From: Dromaius novaehollandiae
Lineage: Eukaryota > Chordata > Aves > Casuariiformes > Dromaiidae
Direction: 5' to 3'
NCBI RefSeq assembly: GCF_036370855.1
Contig: NC_088099.1
Span: 148,509,517 to 148,573,516 of the forward strand
Length of the DNA: 64,000 nt
In this document: positions 38,481-52,100 of the stretch, one piece after another
How positions within the stretch are numbered: the stretch's first letter is position 1
How the letters are laid out: the number at the start of each line of letters is the position of its first letter
The notes under the pieces: generated by a model
The model's input: the letters and a program-made list of their open reading frames with translations, nothing else
Databases searched by the model: none
Told to the model about the DNA's origin: nothing
Translations under genes and position numbers: made by a program

Positions 38481-41400
38481 GCGAAAATAAATAAAAACAG
38501 GCGGGTTTTGTCAAGAAAGTCGATTGCCTTTGGGCTATACTAAAATAAACTGGCGCGCCCCCTGTATGGCTGCTGTGCACGGGGTAGGCTGATTCTTTTC
38601 GCATCTCAGTAAGAAATACTGCCTGCCCCTATCTCCAAGTACAATAGGATGTTTAATTGGAATAGTCAAGGACAGGAACGGAGCAAAAGATTGGCAGTTA
38701 AATCCTACATCCCTTGCGAGGCTGGGAGCCCTGAGGGGGTGCGGCATGGGGCAGGCTGCTCAGGGCACCACTCTGCACGCATCTGGCCTTGGTGAGGCTC
38801 CCCAGCACTTCCACCTTCAGTGCTCTTACAGGGTTTTCTTAGAAGAAGACAATTCTGTTCATCGCTCCTACTGCCAAGCAAAAGGATGTTCAGGTGAGAA
38901 CGTGATGCTTCAGTTTTAAAGACAAGGGTGTGCAGGTGGCATCGCGGCCGGTGCCAAGTGGGAGCTGCCTACGGGCTCCTCTGTCGTCGTAATCCTGCTA
39001 ACTCCATCCTGCAGCCATAGGGCATGTGCACAGGCTGAGGCCGACGCAGTGTTACCTGGTCAGCAGCTCCTCCACGTACAATAGTCAGATCCTGTTAAGA
39101 TCACTGCAACTAGCAAGGCTTCTCTCACTTCTTGGCGAGTGTTTTAGGGGATAAGGGTGTTTATTTAAGAAAAGCTGTGGCAAAACAACCTGACAGTTGG
39201 GAGTCTCAGATCTGATTGATAACACCCTTCCTGACTTGGGGGGAGATTAAGTTAAGCATATGCACAAATCACTCCCTGACAGTAGCAGAAAACAGGATCT
39301 TTGACTTTGCTGTGAAACAAGGTTTAGTGGAAAGATCTATATTCCCCTTTGTCTCATTTCTAGTTAAACACCGTCAATGGAATTCAGAAAAGACCTGAGC
39401 AGTTTATGAACATTAAACCATGGTACAGGGCATTGTTTTGAGATAACAAGACAGTTATCTCTGTTGAGAATGTAAACTGGCCAATTGCAAAGGTAATGAA
39501 TGAATGATTTCCACCCTTTTGTGAAGCTTAGTTAAGTTAGACAAAAAGCATCTATAGATTCTAGAAAGCTGCAAATTTTGAGTAGAAAGGACCACATAGC
39601 CAAATCTACGCAGTATGAGAGACGATACAAAACTCAATATGAGAGACGATAAACCTATCAGTGCATCTACACTATCAACTTTTGAATTAAAGGGAAATTG
39701 AATACATAATGCTATGGAGGCTCAGAAGCATCAGAATTAAAATCATAAGGCTTAGTCATCAGCATGCTATATATAAAATGATCAAACTCAACATTCAGCA
39801 TATAGAGAAAAAATGTTGATATTGTTTGTTGGTAAATTCTACAGCACTTAACAAAATAATTATTAGTCTTACATGCCATAGAGCAGCCAATGCAGCAATA
39901 GTACCAAAATACTAAGTAGTAGTTGCCACAATATCATTACAGTAATTTTTCGAATGTCTGGTAGGTGTTAAATAGTCATTATAAGTTTTAGATAGGAATA
40001 TTTCAACAAAATCAGTTCAAAACACACTGAGTCTCAGGAGATATGTAATCACTGAACAAGAGGGGGAGAATAAAGGAAGGGAGTGAATGTTGTTCAAGAG
40101 ATGTTGTTAAATAAATCCTACACAATTTATAAAGCTTCACTGTAATGAAGCTATCAAGTAAGGGGAAACCAGTTACAAAAGCAAATATTTTATGTGTAGA
40201 AACACAAAAACATGCCTAACATCTACCTCTGAAAGAATCATTGTATTGTCATGGTAAAAGTGAACAAGAAAATATGACCAAAAAAATTTCAGAAAGCACT
40301 TTTCAGTAACTTTCACTGCTGAGGTGCAATTCCTATATCAGACCTGTTATTTTCTGATAATGAGGAGAAAATTGTCTCAAAGACTACGAAGCAAACAAAT
40401 TTTAAAAAAATGCAATATAACCTTGATGTCTCAAATAACAGTAGTAATGTTGGCCTAGCTGTCATGATAAAAAAAGTAAGTGAAGGAAGATTGCCTGCAT
40501 TTTAAAAGGAAATGAAATTTGTCTGAATAAGCTATTGCTCTGCTTTACCAGTCTTACTTCAGTTTAGATGATACTCATCTGTGAATTTAGGAAGAGTTTA
40601 AGAATGGATTAACTGAACTATTAAAGCATCAAATCTCTGGCTTAAAGTAGGTCAGGAGGTTTAGAGAGGAGAAGAGGTCTGCATTTAAAAACATCTTGTA
40701 GGATAACCTGAGAAATTATAAGCCTGTAAACCTAACATCTGTAGGGGATAACAGTAATTAAACCTAGTAACACCTAGAGAAGCATGATCTGAAAATGTCT
40801 AACTAGCAGTAGTCTTCTCTAAAGGTAATAATGTCTCAATAATCTCTTACAGAAACGTCTAAGAGCTAATGAACATATGAGAATTCACAGACATAATTTT
40901 GACTTCTGAGGCTTTGACCAAGTGTCATAACAGGGCTCAGCAGACACCTGAGTCTTCACTGTAAACTTGCATCCCTACACTGCATCTGTCGCTCAAACTA
41001 CATAAAGAAATACATAGCACTTGATTATAAAATTTTAAAACAGTTCAAGAGACCTTTGACACAAAAGGCTACTAAGAAAAAATCTGGTCAAGTACAGAAT
41101 ATCACAAACAAGGAGAAAGCAGGCATCTATAGGATACGAAGATAAGGCAGATATACATTTCTGTTATGGGCAAAATATTAATGACAGGTTACCTCAATAT
41201 TCTGTTTAGATACTGTTTTGTAGCATTTACAAAGCTGTGGTACTATTCCACTGGTTGTATGCAAGTTAACCCTATAAGCCCTATGAATATCTGAAATGCC
41301 TCATTCTGCAATGGTAGTTTCTGAGCAAACAAAGTTTGGGACTCTGCTGAATTGTTTATTTATGATCTGAAAAAAGAGAACCTACAAATATTAGAGGACA

Positions 41401-42639
41401 CAGTTACTTAGGTCCATCAGGATAAGAGAGACTGCAAGAAACTCAAAAAGCCTAGAAGGTAAACAAATGGGAAAACACAATAGCAGAAAGTAAAATAAAA
41501 ATTGATAAATGCAGGGAAATGGAAATCATAAACATTATCATACAGTTTACAGGATTCATACACTTTCTTATGATCTGTCAATATGAAGTTGTGACCAGAA
41601 AAGTCAAGTGCACAGAATAAATAAGACACAGAATAATGATAATGAATAATAATATAGAGAATATGTAAGTACAGTTATCTAAAGCTGAGAAATAGCCGCA
41701 TTTAGGATACACTATACATTTCTGGTCACCCTAGCTCAAAACAGAAATTGCAGAATTATGAGGGACTAAAAAACCAAGCAAAGAAGAAAACTCACATGAA
41801 ATAGATTAAGGAGACTGGGACCATTTATCTTAGGTGAAGCGTGGGAGGGAAAATATAAAAAGGTACATAAGTGAGCATTTAATGACAAAGAGTACTTCAA
41901 GTCATTACACATGGAGATTAAACATTAAAATTCTACAGAAATAACATTCTTGACTGACATTTATATTTCCATGTGTTTTAAGGAAAACTTTTCCTATTAG
42001 AAATAATTTATCTTGAATTCCCCTATTCCATTTCAACTTATTTTCTGAGTTATGAATTGGCTGTGAACATACCCCGAAAGTGTCTGTTGTTTTGCAAGGA
42101 TAAAGGGCAGTTACCGACATTCGTTGGTTCAGATGCAAACTGATCACCTAAAAGGAAGAAATTTCCTCTTCAACTTCCACCTAAACACAGCTGTGGACAT
42201 TTGGGAATTTGGCACTCTGTTCCTTCTGAGCTGCACAACAGCAGGCGGAAACTGCCCAACCAAAACTTATGTTTGCAACCACCGATCGCACGTGTGTGAC
42301 TGTTTCTGCACACATGCTCGCTCTCTCTGTGCAGGAACACTACCGGCCAACAGAAGCAGCAGATTTTCTGCACAAGTAACGTGCTGAATGGAGTTCAAAA
42401 CTCTGTGAGCCTTTTCTCTTTTAATTCCAGTAAGTTTAATAAGTAAGCTTGTTCCTTTTACTTATGTAAAAGTTGCCGAGATTTTAGTTAAGAGCTAAAT
42501 TTCTGTAACACTTCCTCTTCCATACCTAATGCATTTTGTCAGGAAATATTCATGGTTTGAAGCATTAGGGACTACAAGTAAGACAAAGGGAGACAACTGC
42601 CAGGGTCCGAGGGCACTAATAGACTTTAATGGCCCTAAT
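38481..42639. other. Intergenic region between DECR1 and NBN
   Basis: About 4.2 kb between the two CpG islands. The right half holds a degenerate CR1-type LINE (about 40640-41960). A direct duplication of a 14-bp word occurs at 39614-39652. No coding exon or RNA gene is recognisable. Confidence 0.7.
40640..41960 (+). mobile_element. Degenerate CR1-type LINE fragment (reverse-transcriptase region to 3' part)
   Basis: An old, heavily mutated non-LTR retrotransposon fragment in + orientation. At about 40708-40745 the DNA reads as the RT segment NYKPVNLTS (compare NYRPVSLTS of CR1-like elements). At about 40890-40925 it resembles the 'LDFQKAFDKV' catalytic-core block. At about 41700-41745 'atttctggtcaccct' matches the conserved 3' part of the ORF2 region of CR1/L3-like elements, and the following 41815-41920 keeps the typical 'ggagact..tttatctta' and 'ataaaaaggtacataag' order. 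No open frame survives. It could be L3-like rather than classical CR1. Edges are approximate. Confidence 0.6.
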
Positions 42640-42931
42640 CGGCTTCACCTGTCTCCCCCGCCCAAGGCCCAGGACCGCGTTGCGGCTCGGCCCGGGGCGT
42701 CAGGCCCTGCCGGGCAACGGTGAGGGCCGGCGGCTCCTGGTGGGGCTGGGCCGGGCCTCGCCGTCCCACAGCCCCGCGAGGGAGCAGGTCAGCCAGGGGC
42801 CGGGCCGGGCCGGCGGCCGGGCAGCCGCCAGCCGGCGGCGGCGCTGCAGAGGTAGAAGTCGGCCCCGCGCTCAGCACGGACCGCGCACGCGCGCCGGGAC
42901 GCGGCTACCGCAGCCCCTCGCGCCGCGCAAC

Positions 42932-42976
42932 GGGCGGGCCGACGCAGGGCGGGCCGACGCAGGGCGGGCCGGCGCA
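42932..42976. repeat. 15-bp GC-rich minisatellite, three copies
   Basis: The unit gggcgggccgacgca is repeated twice exactly and a third time with one change (ggcgca for gacgca). Each unit carries a GC box, so the repeat triples a potential Sp1 site about 170-210 bp upstream of the NBN start codon. Confidence 0.9.
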
Positions 42977-43140
42977 GGCCAGGCTCGCGGGGAGGCGGCG
43001 CGTCCCAGCGGCATCGGCGGCGCCAAGCCAGGGCCCTTCTCCTCCCTGCCCTGCTGCTGGGGCGCGGCGCGAGCTCCCGCCGCAGCGCGCGCCCCCCTCC
43101 CCCCGCCGCCGCAGCGCGCCCCCCAGCGCCGCTCTCCAGG

Positions 43141-43171
43141 ATGTGGAAGCTGGTGCCCGCCGCAGGAGCAG
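43141..43171 (+). CDS. NBN: NBN exon 1 (coding part)
   Basis: The ATG at 43141 opens [10 protein letters not shown] plus one base of Gly11; donor gtgaga. The start is chosen because MWKL-PAAG matches human nibrin. Compared with the human N-terminus (recalled) two residues are missing before GEPYRLL. Confidence 0.95.
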
Positions 43172-46100
43172 GTGAGAGGGCCGATGGCGCCGCGGGCCCC
43201 CGGCCTTTCCCGCGCCCAGCCTGCGCATGAGCGGAGCCCCGTGCCCGGGCCCCGCCCTCTCCTCGCCGGGGGCTGGGGGGATCGGCGTGCACCCCGCCCG
43301 GGCGGCGGCCGGCGCTTAGGAGCCGCATGTTGGCCCGGGGCCATGTTGCGTGCTGATGTTCCGGAGCCGCAGAGGTTCATCGGGGGGTACCTGCCCTCTG
43401 AACCGCGTTAGCGAGTTGTGCGCCCCTAGACCTTGTGTTCTGGAGTAGTTATGTCATCGTCTTTTTTTCTGCATGTAAAAATTAACCTTGAAGGAGTAAT
43501 AAAAAGTTAAGAAATAAAGTTCTGGACATACTGCAAACTTCTGAATGGTCCCTAAGACCTTTCGGATGTTTTGCAGGGGGTGTGTGTGTGAACTGATTAT
43601 TTTTCTGTCCTTTTGCTTACTTTCAGGAGAGCCATATCGACTTTTAGTTGGTACAGAATATGTTGTCGGGCGCAAAAACTGTGCAATTTTAATTCAGGAT
43701 GATCAGTCAATCAGTCGAAGCCATGCGGTTCTGACAGTGAGTCATCCTGAAACAAGCCTTGTAAGTAGCCAGCATCTTACTGCGTTATCAATGCACTGTG
43801 TGTGTGGATGACTCCGTCTACGTGACTATACAGTTTGCTTTTCATTTCAGTTTCACTGACGTTTTACGGCTGGAAGAGAACCACTGATCACCTGTTCTTT
43901 CTTAATCTTGAATTCTTCTCTAACTTGCTTGTCTGTGTTGAGAAATTTAGTGCCATCATTCCACTAATTCAGGTTCCCATTTGGGCACTCCTTCTATCCC
44001 AGAGTGAAGATCCATTAGGAATTTGTATTAAAATAATCATAGCAGAAAAATTACACAATTAAATTTCCCTGTGTAGACAAGCTTTAGGTTTCGGTTCTGG
44101 AAAATGTTTCAGTTGTCTTCTTCCAGGCATGGCTCTTGAGGTCATGTTTCACTCCCCATCGTTAATTCCATATTTGCTTACAGGATTGTGGAAATACATA
44201 TGTCCCAAGCAGATGTAGCAAGCAGCACCTTACTATCACTTACATGTTGTAATTTCTGCTGACATTTTGAAGCCAGTCAGTGGGAGTTTCATTTTTGTAA
44301 ATGTACATAAAATTTGAAGGAAAAATATATAAAATGTATTTGTCCTTGTTAATACAGGCAGTGGATAACTACATAGCAAAATTTCCAAAGAGCAAGCTGA
44401 CCATTCTCACTGGCTTATGAACTGTTTGGAAAACATGACAGTGTCTAACCTGTTCTCAAAGCGTGCTGGTATTGCCATACTCTGCAGCTTGCAGAAAACT
44501 AGCATAATAAATAATAGCAAAATAAGGGGAACCCCTCAGTAGGCCCCATAGTTACCAAGTGACTTGGGCACATATGCCAGGGCTGAACAGTAGGTAAAAG
44601 CATCAAAAATAGGTCTCAGAGCCTTGCTAAATCATGGTAGCAAAGGCTCTGGGCTAGCCTTGCACAGCCTCCAAATATACTGCATGTAAGAAGTGCTAAA
44701 GCTCTGAAGCTAGAAATGTATGCATTTTTCTCCTCCCTTTGCAGTGGAGAAAAAAAAGATGTATAGCCAGCATCATTGTCCAAAATCTTTATTTACGGTA
44801 ATATCTAGTGGGCTTTTTCTTAAGTATCGAGTGCTTTATTCTGTCATAACAGAAACCTGTTTCCGATTAACTAACAAGGCTTATTTATGCTTATTTTCAG
44901 AGCCAGTCTCTCTCAGTCCCTCTATTAACAATAAAGGATACCTCCAAGTATGGTACCTTTGTTAATGGATCAAAACTGAATGGCACTTCAAGGACTTTAG
45001 AGTCTGGTGACAGAGTCAATTTTGGAGTCTTTGAAAGCAAGTTTAGGTAAGAACTAGTTACATTGATACTAAAACACCAGTGTGAAAATTACAGCTTTCA
45101 ATAGGAGTATTTTAGCACATCATGTAAATTTACGAGAAGATAATAAAAAATTCGAATTATGTGTTTTTAGAAAGCAAAGGAGATAGAGAAGTATTATTTA
45201 TTTATGTTCTGCACCTGCTTCTGACATTAAAATTGTTTTATAGTAAAACAGTGGCTTTTGGGAAGATGTTGAACTGTGTACGTTGAGTGCCTTCAGACTA
45301 TCTTAAGCAAAGAACAAAGTTTTAGTTAAGGAAAAATAATCCTAAAACAAACTGTTCTGAAGAAGAGAGGGAAGTGTAGGGGAGGGAGGGAGTCTTGCTG
45401 AGCTCTTGTCATCTGTTGATAATGTAACTAGATAAGAACTGAGATAGTTAGAGAATGCTTTATACAGCACTAGCCATTGAATGCTGTTACTATAACATAT
45501 GCCTGCCTCCTCTTTAGTGAACACAATTTACTATTAGTTTTCAAACTTAATGTGCTAGCCAGTGCTATCCCTGCAAATATATAGCAACACTCCTTGAAGT
45601 AAAGTGGCAGGTAAGTAGCACATTTACTAAAGACCGCTAAAATCAGTATTAAAGCAACCAGAAGTTGGATTTTTTTCTGAAAATTTGACTATTATGTTAC
45701 TTCTACTGCTATTATTTAATGGTAAGGCAGCATTCTTCACCACTTCTTACAATAACTTACTTTGGACATTTAGATAAACATACCTGAAATGTACACATGT
45801 CACAAAATCAAATGCATTGCGACTTTTGTACCTGAAAGATGATTTAAATCTTTTTCTGCTTTGCCAACTAAGGCAAATCAAGTCATGGGACTTGGTATGC
45901 TGTAATTCCATGTGGAAGATCTGCAAATGTAAATAGGCATATGGTCAAGAGTAAGGGCCATCAAAAGTTGCTTGAATTCACACTCTATGAAACTTCTGGT
46001 TTTTAGGTATTAATTCATTTACTTTACAAACTCTTCTGTTAAGTGTACTTTTTGCCCTTGGAAGCACACCCTTAGAAAAAATCCTCAGAAGTAGGGTTTC

Positions 46101-49100
46101 TTCCAATATTCCCTTCATCTCAAACCCTGCAGCTTTAATTCCAAGAAATGTCTGTCCTCTTTCTTGGGACCAAAGAATTTGGGTAGCCTCAGAAACATTT
46201 CAGACATCAAATCAAAATGCAGTTTAATTTTTCTGAATAAAAAACAGTATTTCCTTTCCTCAGGTAACTTTAAATCACAGTCCTTGATCTACGTAAGACG
46301 TATGGGGTTGTTGTGGGACAAACATAGTTAACAGTCAGCTCTGTTCACTGCAATGCTTCACTAAAACTAGGAAGACAATTCTCTTATACTTGTTCTTTGC
46401 AGAGTAGAATATGAATCTTTAGTTGTCTGCTCCTCATGTTTAGACATCGCTGGAAAAACTGCTTTGAATGAAGCCATCCAGCAGCTTGGAGGCCTTGTAA
46501 TGAATGAATGGACCACTGAGTGTACTCACCTTGTAATGGTGTCAGTAAAAGTTACTGTGAAGGTATGTTGAGCTTTTGAATATTGACTGAGTTGGTTTGC
46601 AGTTTTCCCACAGATGAGAACGATTAAATTCTAGACCTGCTCAAGAATGTGTCAAAGATTCATTTGACTTTAGTTAGACAAAATTTTCCTTTAAAAAGCA
46701 ATAAAGACTACTCTTTATTTTCCAAGTTTAGAAAGAGATGTATGTTGATGAGAGGTTGGAGGGAAGAGAAAATGAATAAAGCTGTTTAAATAACGGAGAG
46801 AGTAGGAAGAGGATGGAGAAAGATAAACATACATCTCTATGTTTCAAAGCGAAAATGTCATTTTTTAAATGAACTAAAAACTGAAAAGGAGTTTTGTTTG
46901 AAGACTTAGTAAGAGAAATAAGAGAAACTTACATTCTCAAAACCTTGCCTTTTTCCCCCCAATGTTGCTGTATTATTTGTAGAAAAGCCAGTCTATCAAT
47001 AAAAAAAAATGTTGTTTCCTCCTCTTTTTCTTTTTTTTAATTGGCCAGTCTCGCCAATTCTATTATATTCTGCTAAGTTTCTCCACAGTTCAGTTCCAGA
47101 GCCTCTAAGTATGAAAACTGAGGGCTTTGTCAGAAGGGGTGAATCTTTTCCCACTGTGCTTCTGCTGCCTCTCCTGTGCTAGCCATACCTTTCATGCATC
47201 TACATAGTAATTGGGATGAGAGAACTCATCTAGACGAAGAAGTAACCTTGCAATGTAAAAGAACACATTTCTTGATCAAGTTGTATGCACGTTAGTGCCA
47301 GCCCAATGAGGGGACTGAGAATAAGCCCTGGGGTGGTAAAAGAATGAAATCACCTTTTTTTGGTGAGAACCCACGTGACTCTGCTTATTTGACTATGGAG
47401 CTTCACTTCACACCCAAATTAATAGAATCACTCCAAATAGCATTGTTGTACGTCTCTAAAAGAAAATCGCCTAATTAGGTAGTATTTACTTAATTTTTAG
47501 TCTGTATTTTCATAACCATTCTAATTATTTTCTGAGTGTAAGGTTTGATGCTCACTGGGTTGTCATTTCTACCAGTGTTTTTTTGTTTTTCAACAAAGGA
47601 CAGATTTCTTACTAGTCTTCTCATTTCTCCATGTCTTCCTTTTCTCTTTGTTTTTTATGTTATGTTACAAACAGGTTAAAGGAGGCACACTTTATTTTGG
47701 GAGGAAAGTCTAGCCTTTCAAATTTCCAGTTCACTTGCTATACTCAGTATAATTACGTGCAAATTGGATATTAATGCTTATTTAGCCACTGTTTGATTTC
47801 TAAATACTCTTTCTCATAAGCTGTTATGTAGAACTTTTCTGTGCCCTCCCTGCCAAAGAACATATTGGCATTGTTTTGTGGTTTGGAGCTTTAGCTCTCT
47901 TTTTGAAGACTGTTGATTTTAATCAGTTGGCTTATTCATTTTCATAACTTTGGTCAACGCAGCAATTAAAAAATAGATTGTTAAAAGCAAAATTACCATG
48001 TTTCTTGACAGCAAAGTCAAAGTTGTATTCATTTGTGCAACATTTTCCACATTTGAGAACTTATAAAGCTAATGTCAGTTGAAGCATATTCTAGATGAGT
48101 CTTTCAGTGCATTAAATATATTTTTCGTCTTTTCAGACTATATGTGCTTTGATTTGTTGTCGACCAATTATAAAACCAGAGTTTTTTGTTGAATTAATCA
48201 AAGCTATTCAGTCCAGACAACAGTTGCCAGCTCCTGAAAAGTAAGTATTAAATTTTCAGTGTCACAGAATTAAATTTATGGGAATTAAATTATCAAATAA
48301 TTATATGTTTATCTGTTCAAATTTGACAAAGTATATGAACTGCAATAATTTTAGTTGCAGAAGAATGCTTAATATGAAACACATTTTAATATTCTGGCAA
48401 TCTTGCTTTCATCTCTAGAATTTGTTTATAAATGTGTGTGTGTGTAAATATATATATATATATATATATAAAAGTAGGCGCTTGGTACTTATTATATGTG
48501 TAGACATGTTACTAGCTCTGCATAGGAATTTGTTTTCAGAGGTTGCTACAGCAATCTATGTGGTAGTATCTTTGAAACAACCTTTAAACTCTTTTGAGTG
48601 TTGATACATTGAAAACAAGAAAATTAGATTTTTATAAAACAAATACTTATTTAAAACTTATTTCAATATGAAAACGTATTTTCCCAGTACGCTGTTAGTT
48701 TCTAATTTCTGAGTTTATTGTAAGCTTTGGTCAAGACAGAGTTAGCCTGACCATTAAATTCCTTGAAACAGCGAATTTTTTATTTTCTAGCAAGAGCTGA
48801 AGTGAGACTAATGTGCGTTGGACTTCATTATGTGAATATAAAATACTGTTTTCAGGGTTAAATTAAGTTGAAAAGGTAATTCTTGCATTGGAATAAATAA
48901 ATATTGCAAAATAGCCCTTCTGGTCACTTTCTTCATGTAGACAAGTGTAAAATAATCCCATTGTTTTATGAGAGAATTTCACCTGAGCCTGTAATGCAGC
49001 CATTTTTACCATGAAGAGGGAGACTGTCTACTTTTTTTCTTCCTTTTGTTATTTTTTTGTATGAACACATGATTTATGCGGGTAAGAAATTCTCATCGTG

Positions 49101-52100
49101 TGTTCTTTTAAAAAAGTAAATTCCATAGGTACTTGTTCTTTAATCATTTCTATTCCTTTCAAGCTTTTAAAAACATTAAAAAAATAGACAATTAGAAAGT
49201 AGAAAGCGTACTTGGCATTTGGAAAATAACAAGTGTTGAGCCCTTATGTTAGTTAGTGGGAAGAATAATTTGTGAAGTAAAATTATTTTAAATGCATTAA
49301 AGCCATTAGGATTTTTCTGGACGAATTGTTTTAATATGGTGGATACTGGATACCAGACCTTTGAGGTGGCTGAAATGAGTGGTGAGGAAGATCAGAAATA
49401 ACTTTGTTGCTTTTTTATTTATATATATATGTGTATATGTATGCACATACATACGCTCTTGTATACTTACAAATCTATGTATATGCATATGCATGTCGTG
49501 ACATAGAGATTTAATTAATTTTACATAATGGGTCTGATAGTAGCCATTGGTAGAATAGCTTAAAGGAGGGAGAAAAAAAGGGCAGCTAAACAAACTTCAG
49601 TGATGCACATGTGGTAATGGGAGCAGTGCTGCAGAGGATTCATATTAACCTGTAATTGTTAGATGGTAAATATATTTCACAGAACATAACAGTGCCTTGT
49701 GAGAACAATACAGATGCCAGTCTGGAGTGATTGGTAGCAAATGTTCTTTAGTTTCTAGATTCTGTTTTACAATTGCAGAGGTTTATGTAGTATATCAAAC
49801 TGGTCACCTCAAGAGTTTCTCATCTTTAAAGCTCATTTGGTTTTCCACTTCAGAAAAAAGGGAGAAATTTAGTAAACTATTATTTTTCCTGCTACTTAAA
49901 CTTCTGCATTGTTTTTGAAAGCATGTGAGAAGACTAACCAGAAGCTACTTAGAATCCTGTCTGGAACGCTGGACATCAGCTATAATGGCAGGTTATTTAT
50001 TTATTTTAATACAGATACTACAAGCCAATGAAAGCCAGCCATTGGTTGTGTCATCTGAGATTAGCTTGTTTTAGTGATACCTACCTGTAAGGCTGCTGTT
50101 ACTGTGTGGTAACACTGCTTAGGCTCTTAAAACCAGGATGGACATTGTCCATTCCTTCAGTATTAAATTCTTAAGAGCAGACAGTATAATTCAGCTGTTA
50201 AGTGCTCCCTAAAATAGAATTTGATGGATATGTTTCCCTTTTTTTAACATTTTTGTTAACTGTTAAGACCCTCAGAGGAATTGAGCTCACTAAATGTGAT
50301 TGACACTAGTAGTATATCCAATATTTAGCTTTCAAAGAGATGATAGTTATGCATCTGGCAAAATGAGACAGCTGGTGTAATAAACAGATCTATATTTAAA
50401 ATAATTACAGTATTTCAAATGGATGATCTTTTAAGATGTAATTTGTGGGAAGATACTTAAAATTTACTTAGCAGCTGTTTGCATTTGATTTCCAAAAATG
50501 CTTTTCAGTTTCACAGGGAATCTCTACACTGAAGCTAGAGCTGACCCAAGCTGGTACATCCACATGACACTACACAACTTGTGCCAGTACTGTTGTGGGT
50601 CTGAACTAAGAAAGACATATTGGTGTGGTAATGCCAAGTGATACTGTCAATTAAACCCTGATTAGCACTATGGAACTGAGCCCAAATTATCTTAGTGTTA
50701 AGATAATCCTAAAGTGCCAAAACATTAAAGCTTTTCGGCCTATACCAAGACTTCACAGGATTGTAAATCTGCAATTAATATAGTGAATGTGGCTTCTTAT
50801 TTGAGACTTTTTATTGTGAAATACTTCACCCCAATCCTCCAGCACTTGCTGGAACCTAAAAGTTCACTAATGGCTAAGTGCAGCCCTATATGTAATGACA
50901 GGTTTTATTGCAGCAGTTCAGTGTATATGGTGCCGGGCTTTGAAAAGGTAGGAGGGTGACTTGAGCCCTTAACAGAAACTCATCATGAATCAAGATCTTT
51001 TAAATGAAAGATTGTAGACTGTAGAGGGGCTTTTCTGGATAGTGGTGTTGCTGTATTCAAAGCTTTTGGGAGAAAGTAGAAGGAGAGTTTCAGAATCACA
51101 GGATGGAAAGGGAGTATGTTCCCTTTGAGCTTAAATCAGGACTGGATGAGCATTTCAAAGGAGAATAAGGAACGGTTTTGTTGAGGGGGAGAAGGAAAAA
51201 ACAAAGGCAAGATGATCATTTGAAAGTTGCTGCCAAAATTCAGAAGGATAGGTTTGAAATGTATTTCTAGGGAAAAGATAGTTGAGTTTTGAAGTAATGC
51301 AAACTACTATTTGTCCGTTTGTACTCATCCTTTTGGTTTTTAAAAATGACCCTGTCCCCCATATTTACTATAGGTTAATAACTGCCTCTGCAGGGCTCAG
51401 TATCTGTAGTCTTGTGCCCTAGTAGTGGCAGTACAGAGCAGAAACAGAGTTTGTAATCAAAGGCTGAATCTGAATACTGTTTATCTGTTTTCTATTTGAC
51501 TGATCTTTACCTCTATCATGATTGTGATGATAATACTGCCAGAAATAACGTTGAGAAGTGGAAGAAGTCTTAGTGGAAGAAGTCAAATCACACTGATCAG
51601 TAACAGTTCTTGCTGGGAGATTCTCCCTAGGTTGTCTTTAACATTTTTGTTTACTGATAGAGGACCACCTCTATGTAAGACAGCATAAAAACGGAACCAG
51701 TAATACAAATCACTATGGCATAGCTTCTAGGATCAAAATTCTTGAATTTCTGTTGTTGCTAAGCAACATGAAAAAACCCAAAATCATAGACTGGCTTTTG
51801 TAAAAATGACAAAAGTATATTACCTTCATATAGATCCATTCATATGGCTTACTTGACTATGATGGCAAACTAAATAGTATTTTTTTCCAAGGTTCATCTA
51901 TAGCAAAATTCATACTTCAGGACAAAGGAGTCCTATGTTATGGGCAGTATCTTAGCTTCCCTTTTTTCTTAAGGAAGCAATTAAGAGACTTACCTAAAAA
52001 GACCATATTTTCTTTCTGGCCTCTGATGCTTCAAGCAATGGATTAAAGACTTCTAGTTAATACAGTAAGATATGTTGTCAGTAGTGTATGAGATGCTCTT

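Larger units (their letters stand above)
42640..43330 (+). promoter_or_regulatory. NBN: NBN CpG-island promoter and 5' UTR
   Basis: A CpG-dense block covering the NBN start codon, the roughly 500 bp before it and the start of intron 1. It contains GC boxes (gggcggg, e.g. in the 15-bp tandem repeat at 42932-42976) and no obvious TATA box, as expected of a ubiquitously expressed DNA-repair gene. Long open frames on both strands here have skewed composition (Ala, Arg, Gly, Pro) and are not genes. Confidence 0.8.

Noticed and set aside
42629-43411. Open frames of up to 260 codons on both strands around the NBN CpG island
   Set aside because: High GC removes stop codons; the frames overlap one another on both strands. 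Only the 31 bases from 43141 are coding, as NBN exon 1.
50500-50700. Possible interspersed repeat ('ctctacactgaagctagagctg')
   Set aside because: It has the feel of an old repeat, but I could not match it to a family or find a second copy in the window.
51080-51130. 'cagaatcacaggatgg', similar to the 3' end of avian CR1 elements
   Set aside because: The match is a single short word; the characteristic CR1 3' octamer repeats are not present and no CR1 body flanks it.
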